From RGIG4576 sp045656705 (lineage in GTDB: Bacteria; Bacteroidota; Bacteroidia; Bacteroidales; Muribaculaceae): DNA of 64,000 nucleotides. A model generated the notes under the pieces. That model did no database searches and was not told the origin of the DNA. It saw only the letters and a list, made by a program, of their open reading frames with translations. Positions 1 to 8,659 of this stretch are shown piece after piece (within the stretch, counting starts at the first letter, position 1; every line of letters starts with the position of its first letter). The DNA lies in NCBI GenBank assembly GCA_045656705.1, contig JAZORR010000016.1, positions 17,505 to 81,504 of the forward strand, in the 5' to 3' direction. The position numbers and the translations under genes were made by a program.

Positions 1-1
1 G

Positions 2-361
2 GATATTCGCAAGGATATACAAAACGGAGTGCATTATGTGATAGAGCACGATATAGATGGCATCGTGGGTGCGTTTATGTTTCGCATAGGGCACGATGCT
101 ACTTACGATATTATCGAGGGCAGTTGGCTCAATGATGATGAGTATGGAGTGATACACCGACTTGCGTCGAATGGTACGCATAGAGGCATTGCCGACCTAT
201 GTTTCGACTATTGTTTCTCGCAGATAGGCAATATCAGAGTCGACACCCATCAAGAGAATAAAGTGATGCAAATGGGCATAATGCGTTACGGATTTATACA
301 TTGCGGCACTATTTATTGCCACAATGGCACACCACGCCTTGCATTCCAACTGACGCTGTAG
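2..361 (+). CDS. GNAT-family N-acetyltransferase, C-terminal part (5' end outside window)
   Basis: The reading frame is open from the first bases of the window, so the gene begins upstream and only about 119 C-terminal residues are seen. A GTG at 29 is in frame but nothing marks it as the start. The visible part fits the acetyl-CoA-binding half of the GNAT fold: a strand resembling IEGSWLNDDEYGVIHRLAS, then GTHRGIADLCFDYCF as the pyrophosphate-loop and helix region, then RVDTHQENKVMQ followed by GF, the usual late strand-helix motif. The acceptor substrate cannot be told. It converges with the nicotinamidase-like gene, and a hairpin lies between them. Confidence 0.75.
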   Translation, partial: DIRKDIQNGVHYVIEHDIDGIVGAFMFRIGHDATYDIIEGSWLNDDEYGVIHRLASNGTHRGIADLCFDYCFSQIGNIRVDTHQENKVMQMGIMRYGFIHCGTIYCHNGTPRLAFQLTL

Positions 362-372
362 TGAATTATCGT

Positions 373-400
373 CTCTCCCACCTTATGTCAAGTGGGAGAG
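373..400. terminator. Hairpin between convergent genes
   Basis: CTCTCCCAC (373-381) pairs with GTGGGAGAG (392-400) across a 10-nt loop. It lies 11 bp from each convergent gene end (361 and 412). There is no T-run on either strand, so it is a weak or factor-assisted terminator or an mRNA 3' end stabiliser. Confidence 0.5.
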
Positions 401-411
401 TGAATTATATA

Positions 412-981
412 TCAAGCAATGGTGATGTTTTGCTCTTTACAATACGCTATCAGTTCGCTATTGTCGTCGTCTGCACCGATGAAATCAAGAAGCACCACTA
501 TTTTATCCTTGTAGCCATATTGCACGAGGTCTTTGATGGTGTTGAGTACGCACACACGCGACATGATACCACACACCTCAATGCTGTCAATACCTTCCTC
601 ATCGTTCATTGATACTGCAAACATCTCTCTATTGTCTTCGTTTTGGATAAACGAATATTCTTCTACATCGGGATGCTCACCTTTAGGGTATATTTTCACA
701 TTTTCGGCAGACATTGTGGCAAACACAGCATCGGCTACCGGTTGGTAGATGCTTGCGCCGTGAGTGTAATGCACACAGTGCACAGGCCATGCACCACCAT
801 TAGGAGCAAACGAACTGTGAGTTACAGGATGCCAGTCAAGGGTGAAAGCCACTTTGTGTAATGGCTCTTTTTTGATATATTCGGCAAGTTTGTCCATATT
901 TTCCTTGGCTCCTTCTACGGGAAGGTTTCCACCTACAAGAAAATCGTATTGAGCATCAACGATAAGTAATAGTTTCTTCAT
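412..981 (-). CDS. pncA: Nicotinamidase-like cysteine hydrolase (isochorismatase superfamily)
   Basis: A 189-residue cytoplasmic hydrolase of the isochorismatase-like fold, most likely nicotinamidase, which converts nicotinamide to nicotinate and ammonia for NAD salvage. The catalytic triad is visible: Asp9 (IVDAQYDF), Lys100 and Cys144 (GIMSRVCVLNT), with the residues before Cys144 forming the usual cis-peptide loop. The metal site Asp49, His51, His55 (DWHPVTH) separates nicotinamidases from other family members, and PVHC at 66-69 is also typical. Length is normal. It is the last gene of a leftward group with the TIGR02757 gene (19 bp gap) and the small membrane protein. The substrate is inferred from motifs; another amidase activity is possible. 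Confidence 0.85.
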   Translation of the reverse strand: MKKLLLIVDAQYDFLVGGNLPVEGAKENMDKLAEYIKKEPLHKVAFTLDWHPVTHSSFAPNGGAWPVHCVHYTHGASIYQPVADAVFATMSAENVKIYPKGEHPDVEEYSFIQNEDNREMFAVSMNDEEGIDSIEVCGIMSRVCVLNTIKDLVQYGYKDKIVVLLDFIGADDDNSELIAYCKEQNITIA

Positions 982-1000
982 ATCTCTTTCAAATTGTTTT

Positions 1001-1798
1001 TTAGTCTACTTTAATTCCTAAATATTTGTCGCCTATTCCTATGCCGAAAAGGGCAAAATCGTATATCACAGGGTCTTCGGGACACATTTGGCGAAGTACA
1101 TCTGTGACTTCCACCACAGTGCGACGATCGTTGGCCTTTCGTTCTATCATTCCGAGAGCACGCACAGTATTGCCCACATGCACATCGAGAGGGATGTAGA
1201 GTTGCGAAGGCTTGATGCAGTTCCATACGCCGAGGTCCACGATGCCGTCGTTGCGAACGAGCCAACGCAGAGCCATATTGATGCGTTTCAGTGCAGTGTT
1301 GTGAAGTTGAGTGGGCAGGCATTGCGAATCGGTGGTGCCATCGTTGGCTTCCGAGAATATGCGTTGCATTTGCTCCACAAGATGCCACGCAGGCATTTCG
1401 CTTTTGTGTGTTTCCACACTTCGAGCAAAATTGTTGAGCGAGCCATATCGAGCAAAAATACTACGAAAACCTCGAAGCATATATTTGAAATTACGAGCAA
1501 AGAAAGTGCGATGAATATTAATATCAGGAAGGTTTTCGTATTCCTCTTCCATCACATATTCATAAGGGTTGCCTTCCATAATAGAAAGCATCTTCTCGCA
1601 ATTATTGCATATCATCTTGCGTTTGCCCCAAGCAATAGCCGCCGAAAGGAAAGCCACCACCTCAATATCTTGCAAACGCTCAAAACGGCGAGGAAACTGC
1701 ACCGGATCGTTGAAGATGAAGTCGGGGTGATTGATGCGAGTGGCTTCTCTGTCGAGAAACTGCTTTAATTGCTCAAAATCTGTAGCACTCAATGCCAT
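1001..1798 (-). CDS. TIGR02757 (DUF2400) family protein
   Basis: A 265-residue protein of the Bacteroidota-wide TIGR02757/DUF2400 family. Family features visible are the N-terminal FIFNDPVQFPRRF and VVAFLSAAIAWGKR segments, a central YMLRGFRSIF, and a C-terminal helix-hairpin-helix-like part with LYIPLDVHVGNTVRALGM and YDFALFGIGIGDKYLG. The last part resembles the HhH-GPD region of DNA glycosylases, but the family has no established function that I know of, so a DNA-repair role is only a fold-based guess. There are no membrane segments or signal peptide. It sits between the small membrane protein (8 bp upstream) and the nicotinamidase gene (19 bp downstream), probably in one transcript. Confidence 0.85.
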   Translation of the reverse strand: MALSATDFEQLKQFLDREATRINHPDFIFNDPVQFPRRFERLQDIEVVAFLSAAIAWGKRKMICNNCEKMLSIMEGNPYEYVMEEEYENLPDINIHRTFFARNFKYMLRGFRSIFARYGSLNNFARSVETHKSEMPAWHLVEQMQRIFSEANDGTTDSQCLPTQLHNTALKRINMALRWLVRNDGIVDLGVWNCIKPSQLYIPLDVHVGNTVRALGMIERKANDRRTVVEVTDVLRQMCPEDPVIYDFALFGIGIGDKYLGIKVD

Positions 1799-1806
1799 AA
1801 CGCGAT

Positions 1807-2007
1807 TTATTTGGCTGGTATCACCGAATCGATGTCCATAGTGTCGGGTAGTTCGCCTATACCCTTTTCTTCAGAGATAGTGGTATCGGTCACTTCCTCT
1901 GTTGTCACTTCGTTGGCTGTTTCTGCTTTAGGCGATTGGTCGATAAACGATGTCCAACAAGCATAACCGACAGCGCAACAAATCAAAAATATAAATATCT
2001 TCTTCAT
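1807..2007 (-). CDS. Small single-pass membrane protein of unknown function
   Basis: A 66-residue protein with one N-terminal hydrophobic segment (about residues 3-17, MKKIFIFLICCAVGYAC) and an acidic, Thr/Glu-rich tail (about 25-66). Cys17 follows GYA, a poor lipobox, so a membrane anchor is more likely than a processed lipoprotein. No domain is recognised. Its start is a normal ATG and its stop is 8 bp upstream of the TIGR02757 gene on the same strand, so it probably opens that transcript. The real-gene call rests on position, the membrane segment and an uninterrupted frame. Confidence 0.6.
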   Translation of the reverse strand: MKKIFIFLICCAVGYACWTSFIDQSPKAETANEVTTEEVTDTTISEEKGIGELPDTMDIDSVIPAK

Positions 2008-2124
2008 AATATTGTATGTTTAAGGGAATTAATGAAAATTCCACGGTTTTATTAAATATAGGTTAATAGGAAACTCTCTATTTGTGTGCCTTTAAACACC
2101 ACAAAGTGATGTGAAAAATTTCCC

Positions 2125-2727
2125 TTAGTTATATGAGGTTAATCTAAATTCTATTTTGAAACGAATCTCATCTGCGTAAGATTTTACGTTTTTATAATAT
2201 TGATAATCATTATTGTCATCAAAACTTCTCCACTTTATTTGCTTAGACATTCCTGGTGCTATGTCTATTCTTTCATCTATTTCTTTATAAGTGATATCGC
2301 TTCCGTCCATTGTTTTATACACAATAATACCCTTCACATTTTTTACTTGTTTATCGGTATTATTTTTAAAAGTCACATATTCATATCTATCAGACCATTC
2401 TTTCTTAAATTGAGTGATAGTGATATCATTCTTATTAACAACCTTTTTGGTGCTTGGTTTAGGAGCAGAAGTTGTTTCTTTAGCCTTAGTGCGAGGTTGA
2501 GTGGTTTGTTGATTATTTTTCTTTGGTTGATCCGTGTTTTTAGTTTCCACAGGAGCCGTTTCCACCTTTGGTTGTGGATTAGCCTTCAGTGTGTCATCTT
2601 CTTGCACTAATTCATACTCATTCAATAGTTTATCAAGTTTTTCGTTGCACTTACCCACTTCTCTAAGTGTAAGCCAACACACAAAGAGAGTAAAAAACAT
2701 TGCCACTACCATCAATACATTTTTCAT
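2125..2727 (-). CDS. Membrane-anchored protein with a C-terminal beta-sandwich-like domain
   Basis: A 200-residue protein. Residues 1-22 form an uncleaved hydrophobic anchor or signal. About 30-100 is a Lys/Thr/Pro/Gln-rich linker (KNTDQPKKNNQQTTQPRTKA) of low complexity. Residues 100-200 look like a compact extracytoplasmic domain with alternating strands (YEYVTFKNNTDKQVKNVKGI; MSKQIKWRSFDDNND). 'Verb-NNT-V-NV-' patterns of this kind occur in FxLYD-like domains, but the match is not firm. The gene is alone, with 117 bp to the next leftward gene and a divergent large gene upstream. Function unknown. Confidence 0.7.
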   Translation of the reverse strand: MKNVLMVVAMFFTLFVCWLTLREVGKCNEKLDKLLNEYELVQEDDTLKANPQPKVETAPVETKNTDQPKKNNQQTTQPRTKAKETTSAPKPSTKKVVNKNDITITQFKKEWSDRYEYVTFKNNTDKQVKNVKGIIVYKTMDGSDITYKEIDERIDIAPGMSKQIKWRSFDDNNDYQYYKNVKSYADEIRFKIEFRLTSYN

Positions 2728-2912
2728 AGCCTGAAAGTTTTAAATAGTTTTCATTAAAGGGTTAATCTCATTAAGAATGTAAAATTACAAAACAAATATC
2801 TATTTCCCAAATTTTTATGATAAATGTAGGATTTTGGGTGATGGATTTATTAATAAATACAAACGGGAAGCATTTTTTATGCTTATTTGATTAGATTTTG
2901 AATGGGTTGTAT

Positions 2913-2920
2913 TATCTTTG
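2913..2920 (+). promoter_or_regulatory. Promoter -7 element for the DUF2723 gene
   Basis: TATCTTTG matches the Bacteroidota -7 consensus TAnnTTTG. It lies 55 bp before the start of the DUF2723 gene. TTTG copies at 2886-2889 and 2897-2900 are at imperfect spacing (23 and 12 bp), so only the -7 element is clear. Confidence 0.5.
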
Positions 2921-2974
2921 CTTGTTAAAATTACGAATTAATAAATAGTAAATTATATACTCATCTTTTTTGAA

Positions 2975-5900
2975 ATGAGAAAATACAATGTAATCAACAC
3001 ATCGCTTGGTTGGCTTATGTTCGCTATCGCAGCCGTGACATATATGCTTACGCTTGAGCCAACTGCAAGTTTTTGGGATTGTGGCGAATTTATCGCTCAA
3101 GGTTATAAACTCGAAGTAGGTCACCCACCAGGCAACCCTATTTTCATTTTGGCTGCTCGCTTCTTTATCAATTTTGTGGGTGGCGACGTCACCAAGATTG
3201 CTTATGCAGTGAACACAATGAGTGCTCTATTGAGTGCTGGTACTATACTGTTGCTCTTCTGGACTATTACTCACCTTGTGTGTAAACTTGTGGTGAAAGA
3301 TGGTGAAGAAGATGCAATGTCGCTCACTCAGATGCTGATTATCTTCGGTAGTGGTGTGTGTGGTGCGCTTGCCTACACTTGGAGCGATACTTTCTGGTTT
3401 TCGGCGGTTGAGGCTGAAGTGTATGCCTTTTCATCGTTTTGTACGGCACTTGTATTTTGGCTTATCCTCAAGTGGGAAGATCATGCCGACGAGGAACATA
3501 GCGACCGTTACCTATTGTTAATAGCTTATGTGATAGGCGTTTCGGTGGCAGTGCACTTGCTCAACTTGCTATGTATTCCTGCCATTGTGCTTGTTTATTA
3601 CTACAAGAAATGGGCAAAAACCACTGCTAAGGGTTCTATTTTGGCTCTTCTTGTGTCGTTTGCTTTAATTGTGGCCATCCTATATGGTCTTGTTCCTGGA
3701 TTTGTGGAAATGGCTCAATATTTCGAATTATTCTGCGTGAATACTCTCGGATTGAGTTTCAATATGGGTACGATTATCTATGCAGTGCTTTTGCTTGCTC
3801 TATTTGTGTGGAGCGTATACGAATTGTATCACCAACTTAGCACCACTCGCATCAAGGTATCGTTCTTCTGTGCAGTATTCTTCTCGGGTACTCTGCTTAT
3901 AGGCGATGGTATGCTATTGCCTTTGGCTCTTACTGCGGCATTTGCCGTGTATCTATGGAAGTTCTGCAAGAATATTCCTGTGCGTTGGTTCACAATTGCG
4001 GCGATGAGCATATTTGTGATATTTGTGGGATATTCATCGTATGCAGTTATCCTTATTCGCTCAAATGCTCAAACTCCTATGGACCAAAATTCACCTGATA
4101 ATGTGTTTGCTCTTGGTAGTTATCTCAATCGCGAACAATATGGTGACCGTCCGTTGTTATATGGCGAAACATTCAATTCGGGTATAGTGTATGAAGTAGA
4201 TGCTTCTGGCACTCCTAAGGCTATCGTGAAAGAAGGCAAGAGCCTATACGCAAAGAAGGTGAAAGATAGTGCCGATGAGGCCGATAAATATGTGGAAATA
4301 GGCAAGAAGAAGGAGTATAAGATGACTCCTGAACTGAATATGTTGTTCCCTCGTATGTATAGTGGCGCACATATCCAACAATACAAGGAATGGGTGGGTA
4401 TGAAAGGCACTTCGGTGAAGGCTACTACTTATATGGATCAATCAGGCAAATCGATTGCTACCGAATATAAGTTGAAACCTACTTTCGCTGAAAACTTGCG
4501 TTTCTTCTTCACTTACCAAATGAATCACATGTACTGGCGCTACTTTATGTGGAACTTTGCTGGTCGTCAAAACGATATCCAAGGTAATGGCGAAATCACT
4601 CATGGCAACTGGATTTCGGGTATTCCTGTATTAGATAATATTCGACTTGGAAATCAAAGTCTGATGCCTGCCGACCTTACTATCGACAACAAGGGACATA
4701 ACGTATACTTTATGCTTCCTTTGATACTTGGTATCATCGGTTTGTTGTGGCAAGCCTTTGTGAGCAAGCGTGGTATTGAGCAATTCTGGGTGGTTACATT
4801 CTTGTTCTTGATGACAGGTGTGGCTATCGTGGTATACCTAAACCAAACTCCAGGTCAACCTCGCGAGCGTGATTATGCTTTCGCTGGTTCGTTCTATGCT
4901 TTTGCAATATGGATAGGTATGGGTGTGTCAGGATTGTGGCAAATAATAACTTCTGCATTGAAGAAGAAGACCGAGAAGGAAGTGTGTGCATCTAAATCGC
5001 GAATGGCGGCTATCGTGGCTGCTGTGGTGGGTCTTTTGGTGCCATTGCAAATGGTGAGCCAAACTTGGGACGATCACGATCGCTCAGGTCGCTACTGTGC
5101 TCGCGATTTTGGTAAGAACTATCTTGCTTCGGTCGACGAAAATGGTATCATTTTCTCAAATGGTGATAACGATACATTCCCTCTATGGTATGCACAAGAA
5201 GTGGAAGGCTATCGCACCGATGTGCGCGTGGTGAATCTAAGTTATCTGTCTACCGATTGGTATATCAACCAAATGCGTCGTCCTGCCTACAATTCGGCTC
5301 CTGTGCCAATGCTTGCCGATGGAAAAACTTTTGCCTACGACCAACGCCAGTTTGGATATTTCATCAGTCCAGACTCTACTATGGTGCCAGCGCAAAAGGC
5401 CTTGACTCAATTCTATGGCGATAGCAAGAATGCACGCTATGGCTTATATGAATTTAAGTCGCCAAGAATGTACGCCGAAGTTAATGCCGATGCTGCTGTG
5501 GCTCAAGGTGTGGTGGCTGAGCGTAATCGCAAGTATATCAACCCATACATCTCTATGGATATGCTTGCCGACCCTGCAACTGCTGCCGATGGTGCTATGT
5601 CTACAAGCAAGATAATGACACTCGATATCATTTCGTCGGCAATTGCCGATGGTTGGAAGCGTCCTGTGTATTTTGCTATCACTGTTCCAGATAAGTACTA
5701 TCTTGGTCTCACTCCTTACTTGTTTAAGACTGGTATGGCTTACCAAGTTACTCCACTATCTTATAGTTCATCGGGCGAAGCTGGTGTCAACACCGATAAG
5801 ATGTATGAAAATGTGACTAAGAAATTTGCTTGGGGTGGTCTTGATGTTGCCGAACCGGGTAGTTTGTATCTCGACGAAACAGTGCGTCGCATGGTGAGCA

Positions 5901-6418
5901 CAGTGCGCTCTACCGTGCTCGACCTTGCCACAGCTCTCATCGAGGAAGGTTATCAAGCTCAAATGCAAGCCGAATCTATGGATAAGAAATCGGCTGAGTA
6001 TGAAGAACTAAAGGCATTTGGCGAAGATCGCTATGCAAAGGCGCGTGAAGTGCTCGACTTGATTATGGCTAAATTGCCTGAAAAGTCTTGTTCTTACTCT
6101 CTCACTATGGGTGCAGAAATAGCCGATGCTTACCTTGCTCTGAATGAAGTTACAGGCAACGATGAAGACAAGAAGAAGGCAAAAGACATCTTGCATCGCG
6201 AGGTGATGAAATTTGCTGAATATGTGCGTTTCTATCAATCACTTTCACCTCAAGAATACGGAAGACTTACACGATTGGATATGTATGTGGATAGAAATCT
6301 ATTCAAGAGCATATTGGAATCTTATTTGCCACTTGTGGAAGAAAGCGAATTGGAAATGGTGGAAAAAGAACTATTCACTACAGGTGTAAATCTTGAAAGA
6401 TTGAATATGAACTCTTAA
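2975..6418 (+). CDS. DUF2723 family multi-pass membrane protein (protein O-mannosyltransferase-like)
   Basis: An 1147-residue integral membrane protein. The N-terminal ~170 residues have the DUF2723 signature: Asp35 and Glu38 in SFWDCGEFI, then GHPPGNP at 49-55, in the first extracytoplasmic loop. This matches the acidic pair of PMT-type (GT-C fold) lipid-linked sugar transferases. About a dozen membrane helices run to residue ~690, including an extracytoplasmic insert at about 360-560, followed by a soluble C-terminal part of some 450 residues (WDDHDRSGRY, NGDNDTFPLWYAQEVEG, RRPVYFAI). DUF2723 proteins are near universal in Bacteroidota and have been proposed to glycosylate exported proteins or lipids; the acceptor here is inference. 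It is a single-gene unit with its own -7 element upstream and a strong terminator just after the stop. Confidence 0.88.
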   Translation: MRKYNVINTSLGWLMFAIAAVTYMLTLEPTASFWDCGEFIAQGYKLEVGHPPGNPIFILAARFFINFVGGDVTKIAYAVNTMSALLSAGTILLLFWTITHLVCKLVVKDGEEDAMSLTQMLIIFGSGVCGALAYTWSDTFWFSAVEAEVYAFSSFCTALVFWLILKWEDHADEEHSDRYLLLIAYVIGVSVAVHLLNLLCIPAIVLVYYYKKWAKTTAKGSILALLVSFALIVAILYGLVPGFVEMAQYFELFCVNTLGLSFNMGTIIYAVLLLALFVWSVYELYHQLSTTRIKVSFFCAVFFSGTLLIGDGMLLPLALTAAFAVYLWKFCKNIPVRWFTIAAMSIFVIFVGYSSYAVILIRSNAQTPMDQNSPDNVFALGSYLNREQYGDRPLLYGETFNSGIVYEVDASGTPKAIVKEGKSLYAKKVKDSADEADKYVEIGKKKEYKMTPELNMLFPRMYSGAHIQQYKEWVGMKGTSVKATTYMDQSGKSIATEYKLKPTFAENLRFFFTYQMNHMYWRYFMWNFAGRQNDIQGNGEITHGNWISGIPVLDNIRLGNQSLMPADLTIDNKGHNVYFMLPLILGIIGLLWQAFVSKRGIEQFWVVTFLFLMTGVAIVVYLNQTPGQPRERDYAFAGSFYAFAIWIGMGVSGLWQIITSALKKKTEKEVCASKSRMAAIVAAVVGLLVPLQMVSQTWDDHDRSGRYCARDFGKNYLASVDENGIIFSNGDNDTFPLWYAQEVEGYRTDVRVVNLSYLSTDWYINQMRRPAYNSAPVPMLADGKTFAYDQRQFGYFISPDSTMVPAQKALTQFYGDSKNARYGLYEFKSPRMYAEVNADAAVAQGVVAERNRKYINPYISMDMLADPATAADGAMSTSKIMTLDIISSAIADGWKRPVYFAITVPDKYYLGLTPYLFKTGMAYQVTPLSYSSSGEAGVNTDKMYENVTKKFAWGGLDVAEPGSLYLDETVRRMVSTVRSTVLDLATALIEEGYQAQMQAESMDKKSAEYEELKAFGEDRYAKAREVLDLIMAKLPEKSCSYSLTMGAEIADAYLALNEVTGNDEDKKKAKDILHREVMKFAEYVRFYQSLSPQEYGRLTRLDMYVDRNLFKSILESYLPLVEESELEMVEKELFTTGVNLERLNMNS

Positions 6419-6445
6419 TCTCCGATAAGAAGATAAACAATGATG

Positions 6446-6477
6446 GCCTCTCCGTTCCTGTAATGGAGAGGCTTTTT
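6446..6477 (+). terminator. Intrinsic terminator after the DUF2723 gene
   Basis: GCCTCTCC (6446-6453) pairs with GGAGAGGC (6465-6472), followed by TTTTT (6473-6477). It begins 28 bp after the DUF2723 stop. The furthest in-frame ATG of the next gene (6463) lies inside this stem, which argues for the later start at 6490. Confidence 0.85.
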
Positions 6478-6489
6478 AAAATAAAAGCA

Positions 6490-7110
6490 ATGTTTATAGA
6501 GCAACCTCCATTATTTTATCGTATACTCTTTCCAGAGTGTGTGTGGCGTTTGCATCGCAAGCGAAAGAGTGTGTATCTCACCTTCGACGATGGGCCTATA
6601 CCCGAAGTTACTCCGTGGGTGTTGGACACACTCGATAAGTATGGGGTGAAGGCTACATTCTTCTGTGTGGGTGATAATGTGCGCCGTTATCCCGAACTGT
6701 TTGAAGAAATTAAGCGACGAGGGCATTCGGTGGGCAATCACACGATGAATCACCTGCAAGGTATAAAAGTTACGTCGAGACGATACTTACGCAATGTGCT
6801 TGAGGCACATAAGTACATCAATTCTCCATTGTTTCGTCCGCCTCACGGATTGTTGCGTTGGGCACAGGCAAGTGCATTGCGAGAATATTTCACCATTGTG
6901 ATGTATGACCTTGTGACTCGCGACTATAGCAGCCAACTATCGGGCGAGGATGTACTGAAAAATGTGAAACGATATGCACGAAAAGGCTCTATAATCGTGT
7001 TTCACGATTCGCTGAAGGCTGAAAAAAATCTCAAATATGCTCTTCCTCGTGCCATAGAATGGCTACAAAGCAAAGGTTATACCTTCGAACGCATAAAGCC
7101 TCAAGAATAA
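6490..7110 (+). CDS. Polysaccharide deacetylase (NodB homology domain, CE4)
   Basis: A 206-residue deacetylase of the CE4/NodB family, which removes N- or O-acetyl groups from glycans using a divalent metal. TFDDGP at residues 31-36 gives the catalytic base (Asp33) and metal ligand (Asp34). His84 and His88 (HTMNH) complete the metal triad. RPPHG is the third motif, and FHDS near 175 supplies the late His/Asp pair. There is no clear signal peptide, so a cytoplasmic or membrane-associated place is possible; peptidoglycan or envelope polysaccharide is the likely substrate. I chose the ATG at 6490 because the earlier one at 6463 lies in the preceding terminator. The queG gene follows 9 bp later and is probably co-transcribed. 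Confidence 0.88.
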   Translation: MFIEQPPLFYRILFPECVWRLHRKRKSVYLTFDDGPIPEVTPWVLDTLDKYGVKATFFCVGDNVRRYPELFEEIKRRGHSVGNHTMNHLQGIKVTSRRYLRNVLEAHKYINSPLFRPPHGLLRWAQASALREYFTIVMYDLVTRDYSSQLSGEDVLKNVKRYARKGSIIVFHDSLKAEKNLKYALPRAIEWLQSKGYTFERIKPQE

Positions 7111-7119
7111 ACATTGGGT

Positions 7120-8046
7120 ATGGACGATATAAAGCAATTAATCAAGGCAAAGGCTCGTGCGCTTGGATTTGAGGAGTGCGGGTTTGCACAGGCTCGTAAG
7201 GTGAGCGATGAGGCTATTGCTCAATATGATGAATGGTTGGCTGAGGGCAAGAATGACTGTATGGATTACGCCGAGCGTTATAGAGATGTGCGTGCCAATC
7301 CTTGCGAACTGCTACCGGGTGCAAAGACTGTGATAAGTGTGGCATTAGGCTATTATCCAAAAGAGCGTCAGCACCCCGATGCTCCACAGTTTTCCATCTA
7401 TGCCTACGGACGCGATTATCATCTTGTGGTGAAAGAGCGTTTGACGGCTCTTGCTGAATACATCAGAGAGGCGTTTGGAACCGAATCATCGCGTGTGTGC
7501 GTGGATACTGCCCCTATTATGGAGAAATATTGGGCGAGAGAGGCTGGAGTAGGGTTCATAGGGCGAAACAATCTGCTGATTGTGCCGGGGAAAGGTTCGT
7601 TTTACTTTTTGGGTGAATTAGTTACCACGCTCGATGTGGCTCCCGATAAGCCTTGTACTTTATCGTGTGGAGAGTGCAATGCTTGCGTAAAGGCTTGTCC
7701 GGGTGGTGCATTGACCGATGGAAAGAGCTTAGACGCAAGGCGATGTCTGTCGTGCCAACTCATAGAGCGACGAGGCGACCTGCCTCAATGGGTGGAGGAG
7801 GCAGTTGGCAACAGAGTCTATGGTTGTGATGCGTGTCAGATGTGTTGCCCTCACAATAAGGGCGCTGTGTCTACACAGGTGAGCGAATTCAATCCTCGGG
7901 CAGAACTGATGAGTCTCACTCTCGACGATATTTTGGTGATGACACAAGAGCGATTTGCCGACGTATTCAAGAAAAGTGCTGTGAAACGCACCAAACTCGA
8001 AGGTCTGCAACGAAATGCACGCCTATTATTCGCCAAAAAATCCTAA
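7120..8046 (+). CDS. queG: Epoxyqueuosine reductase QueG
   Basis: A 308-residue iron-sulfur, cobalamin-dependent enzyme that reduces epoxyqueuosine to queuosine in tRNA, the last step of Q synthesis. The N-terminal half has the family segments LGFEECGFAQ, CMDYAERYRDVR and VDTAPIMEKYWAREAG; the last contains the catalytic Asp region. Two 4Fe-4S motifs follow: CGECNACVKACPGG, and C.SCQL with CDACQMCCPHNK. Length is slightly short but within the family range, which often carries a longer C-terminal HEAT part. Start: ATG at 7120; an in-frame TTG two codons earlier is less likely. It follows the deacetylase by 9 bp. A queuosine-precursor transporter gene lies at 61691-62392, so the strain both makes and probably imports Q precursors. 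Confidence 0.93.
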   Translation: MDDIKQLIKAKARALGFEECGFAQARKVSDEAIAQYDEWLAEGKNDCMDYAERYRDVRANPCELLPGAKTVISVALGYYPKERQHPDAPQFSIYAYGRDYHLVVKERLTALAEYIREAFGTESSRVCVDTAPIMEKYWAREAGVGFIGRNNLLIVPGKGSFYFLGELVTTLDVAPDKPCTLSCGECNACVKACPGGALTDGKSLDARRCLSCQLIERRGDLPQWVEEAVGNRVYGCDACQMCCPHNKGAVSTQVSEFNPRAELMSLTLDDILVMTQERFADVFKKSAVKRTKLEGLQRNARLLFAKKS

Positions 8047-8073
8047 ATCGCCAAAATTATTTTAAAGAGAAAC

Positions 8074-8103
8074 ATTGCCACAAGTGAATTTTCCTTAACT
8101 TTG
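8074..8103 (+). promoter_or_regulatory. Promoter for the 8140 lipoprotein gene
   Basis: ATTG (8074-8077) and TAACTTTG (8096-8103) are 18 bp apart, close to the Bacteroidota TTTG/TAnnTTTG consensus. The lipoprotein start lies 36 bp after the -7 element. Confidence 0.65.
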
Positions 8104-8139
8104 CGATATTACAATAAAACGAAACAAAATTTATACATT

Positions 8140-8598
8140 ATGAAAAAGATATTAAACATTAAGAATTCGGTGTTGGCTTTCACATTGATGGTGATGACTA
8201 TGATGTTCGGTGCATGTGCCACAGGTGGAAACGAATATGATTTGCCTTTGGACGAAGCATCTGCTACAGGACTATGTGGAGTGAAATGGGTAATGCACAG
8301 TGTAACTGGCGGTGAGCGAGTGGAATATTCGGCTTATGTGTTCAATTTAGATGGCACTGGTAGCAGTTACGAACAAGTTTCTGCCGAAGACGAACTCAAA
8401 ACGAGTGGTTTCACTTGGAAATCATACAACACATCATCTATTTCGGGTTCCACAGCAATGCACATGCTCGTGATCAAGCTCAACGGAAGCAAGGGCGAAA
8501 TGTCTACTTACTACAAGGTAGTAGGAAATACATTGCGTTTGAACAATGGTCAAGGTGGCGTGTTCACTTATATGCCTGAAGATATGAATGCTCAATAA
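8140..8598 (+). CDS. Small lipoprotein, lipocalin-like size, unknown function
   Basis: A 152-residue protein. The ATG at 8140 begins a lipoprotein signal: MKK, a hydrophobic core (about 10-22), then FGAC with Cys26 as the lipidation site. An in-frame upstream TTG at 8101 overlaps the promoter -7 element, so it is not the start. The mature part contains a GVKWVMHSVTGGERVEY segment, YVFNLDGTGSSYE and a late YYKVVGNTLRLNN strand. This pattern of short beta strands ending in a 'y.v.gntL.l' motif is common in small Bacteroidota lipocalin-like lipoproteins, but I cannot name the family. It is probably in the periplasm or outer membrane. It has its own promoter and a bidirectional terminator. Confidence 0.75.
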   Translation: MKKILNIKNSVLAFTLMVMTMMFGACATGGNEYDLPLDEASATGLCGVKWVMHSVTGGERVEYSAYVFNLDGTGSSYEQVSAEDELKTSGFTWKSYNTSSISGSTAMHMLVIKLNGSKGEMSTYYKVVGNTLRLNNGQGGVFTYMPEDMNAQ

Positions 8599-8626
8599 AA
8601 CACGCAATTCTCACAGCGAAAATGTA

Positions 8627-8659
8627 ACAAATCTCCTAATTTAGGAGATTTGTCTTTTT
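8627..8659. terminator. Bidirectional intrinsic terminator
   Basis: A near-perfect 13-bp stem (8627-8639 with 8641-8653) has CTTTTT after it on the plus strand. It stands between two convergent genes (stops at 8598 and 8658). The minus-strand side ends in a weaker T-rich run. Confidence 0.8.

Noticed and set aside
1088..1768. 226-codon plus-strand frame
   Set aside because: It is antisense to the TIGR02757 gene, which has a clear family identity. No domain in the antisense frame.
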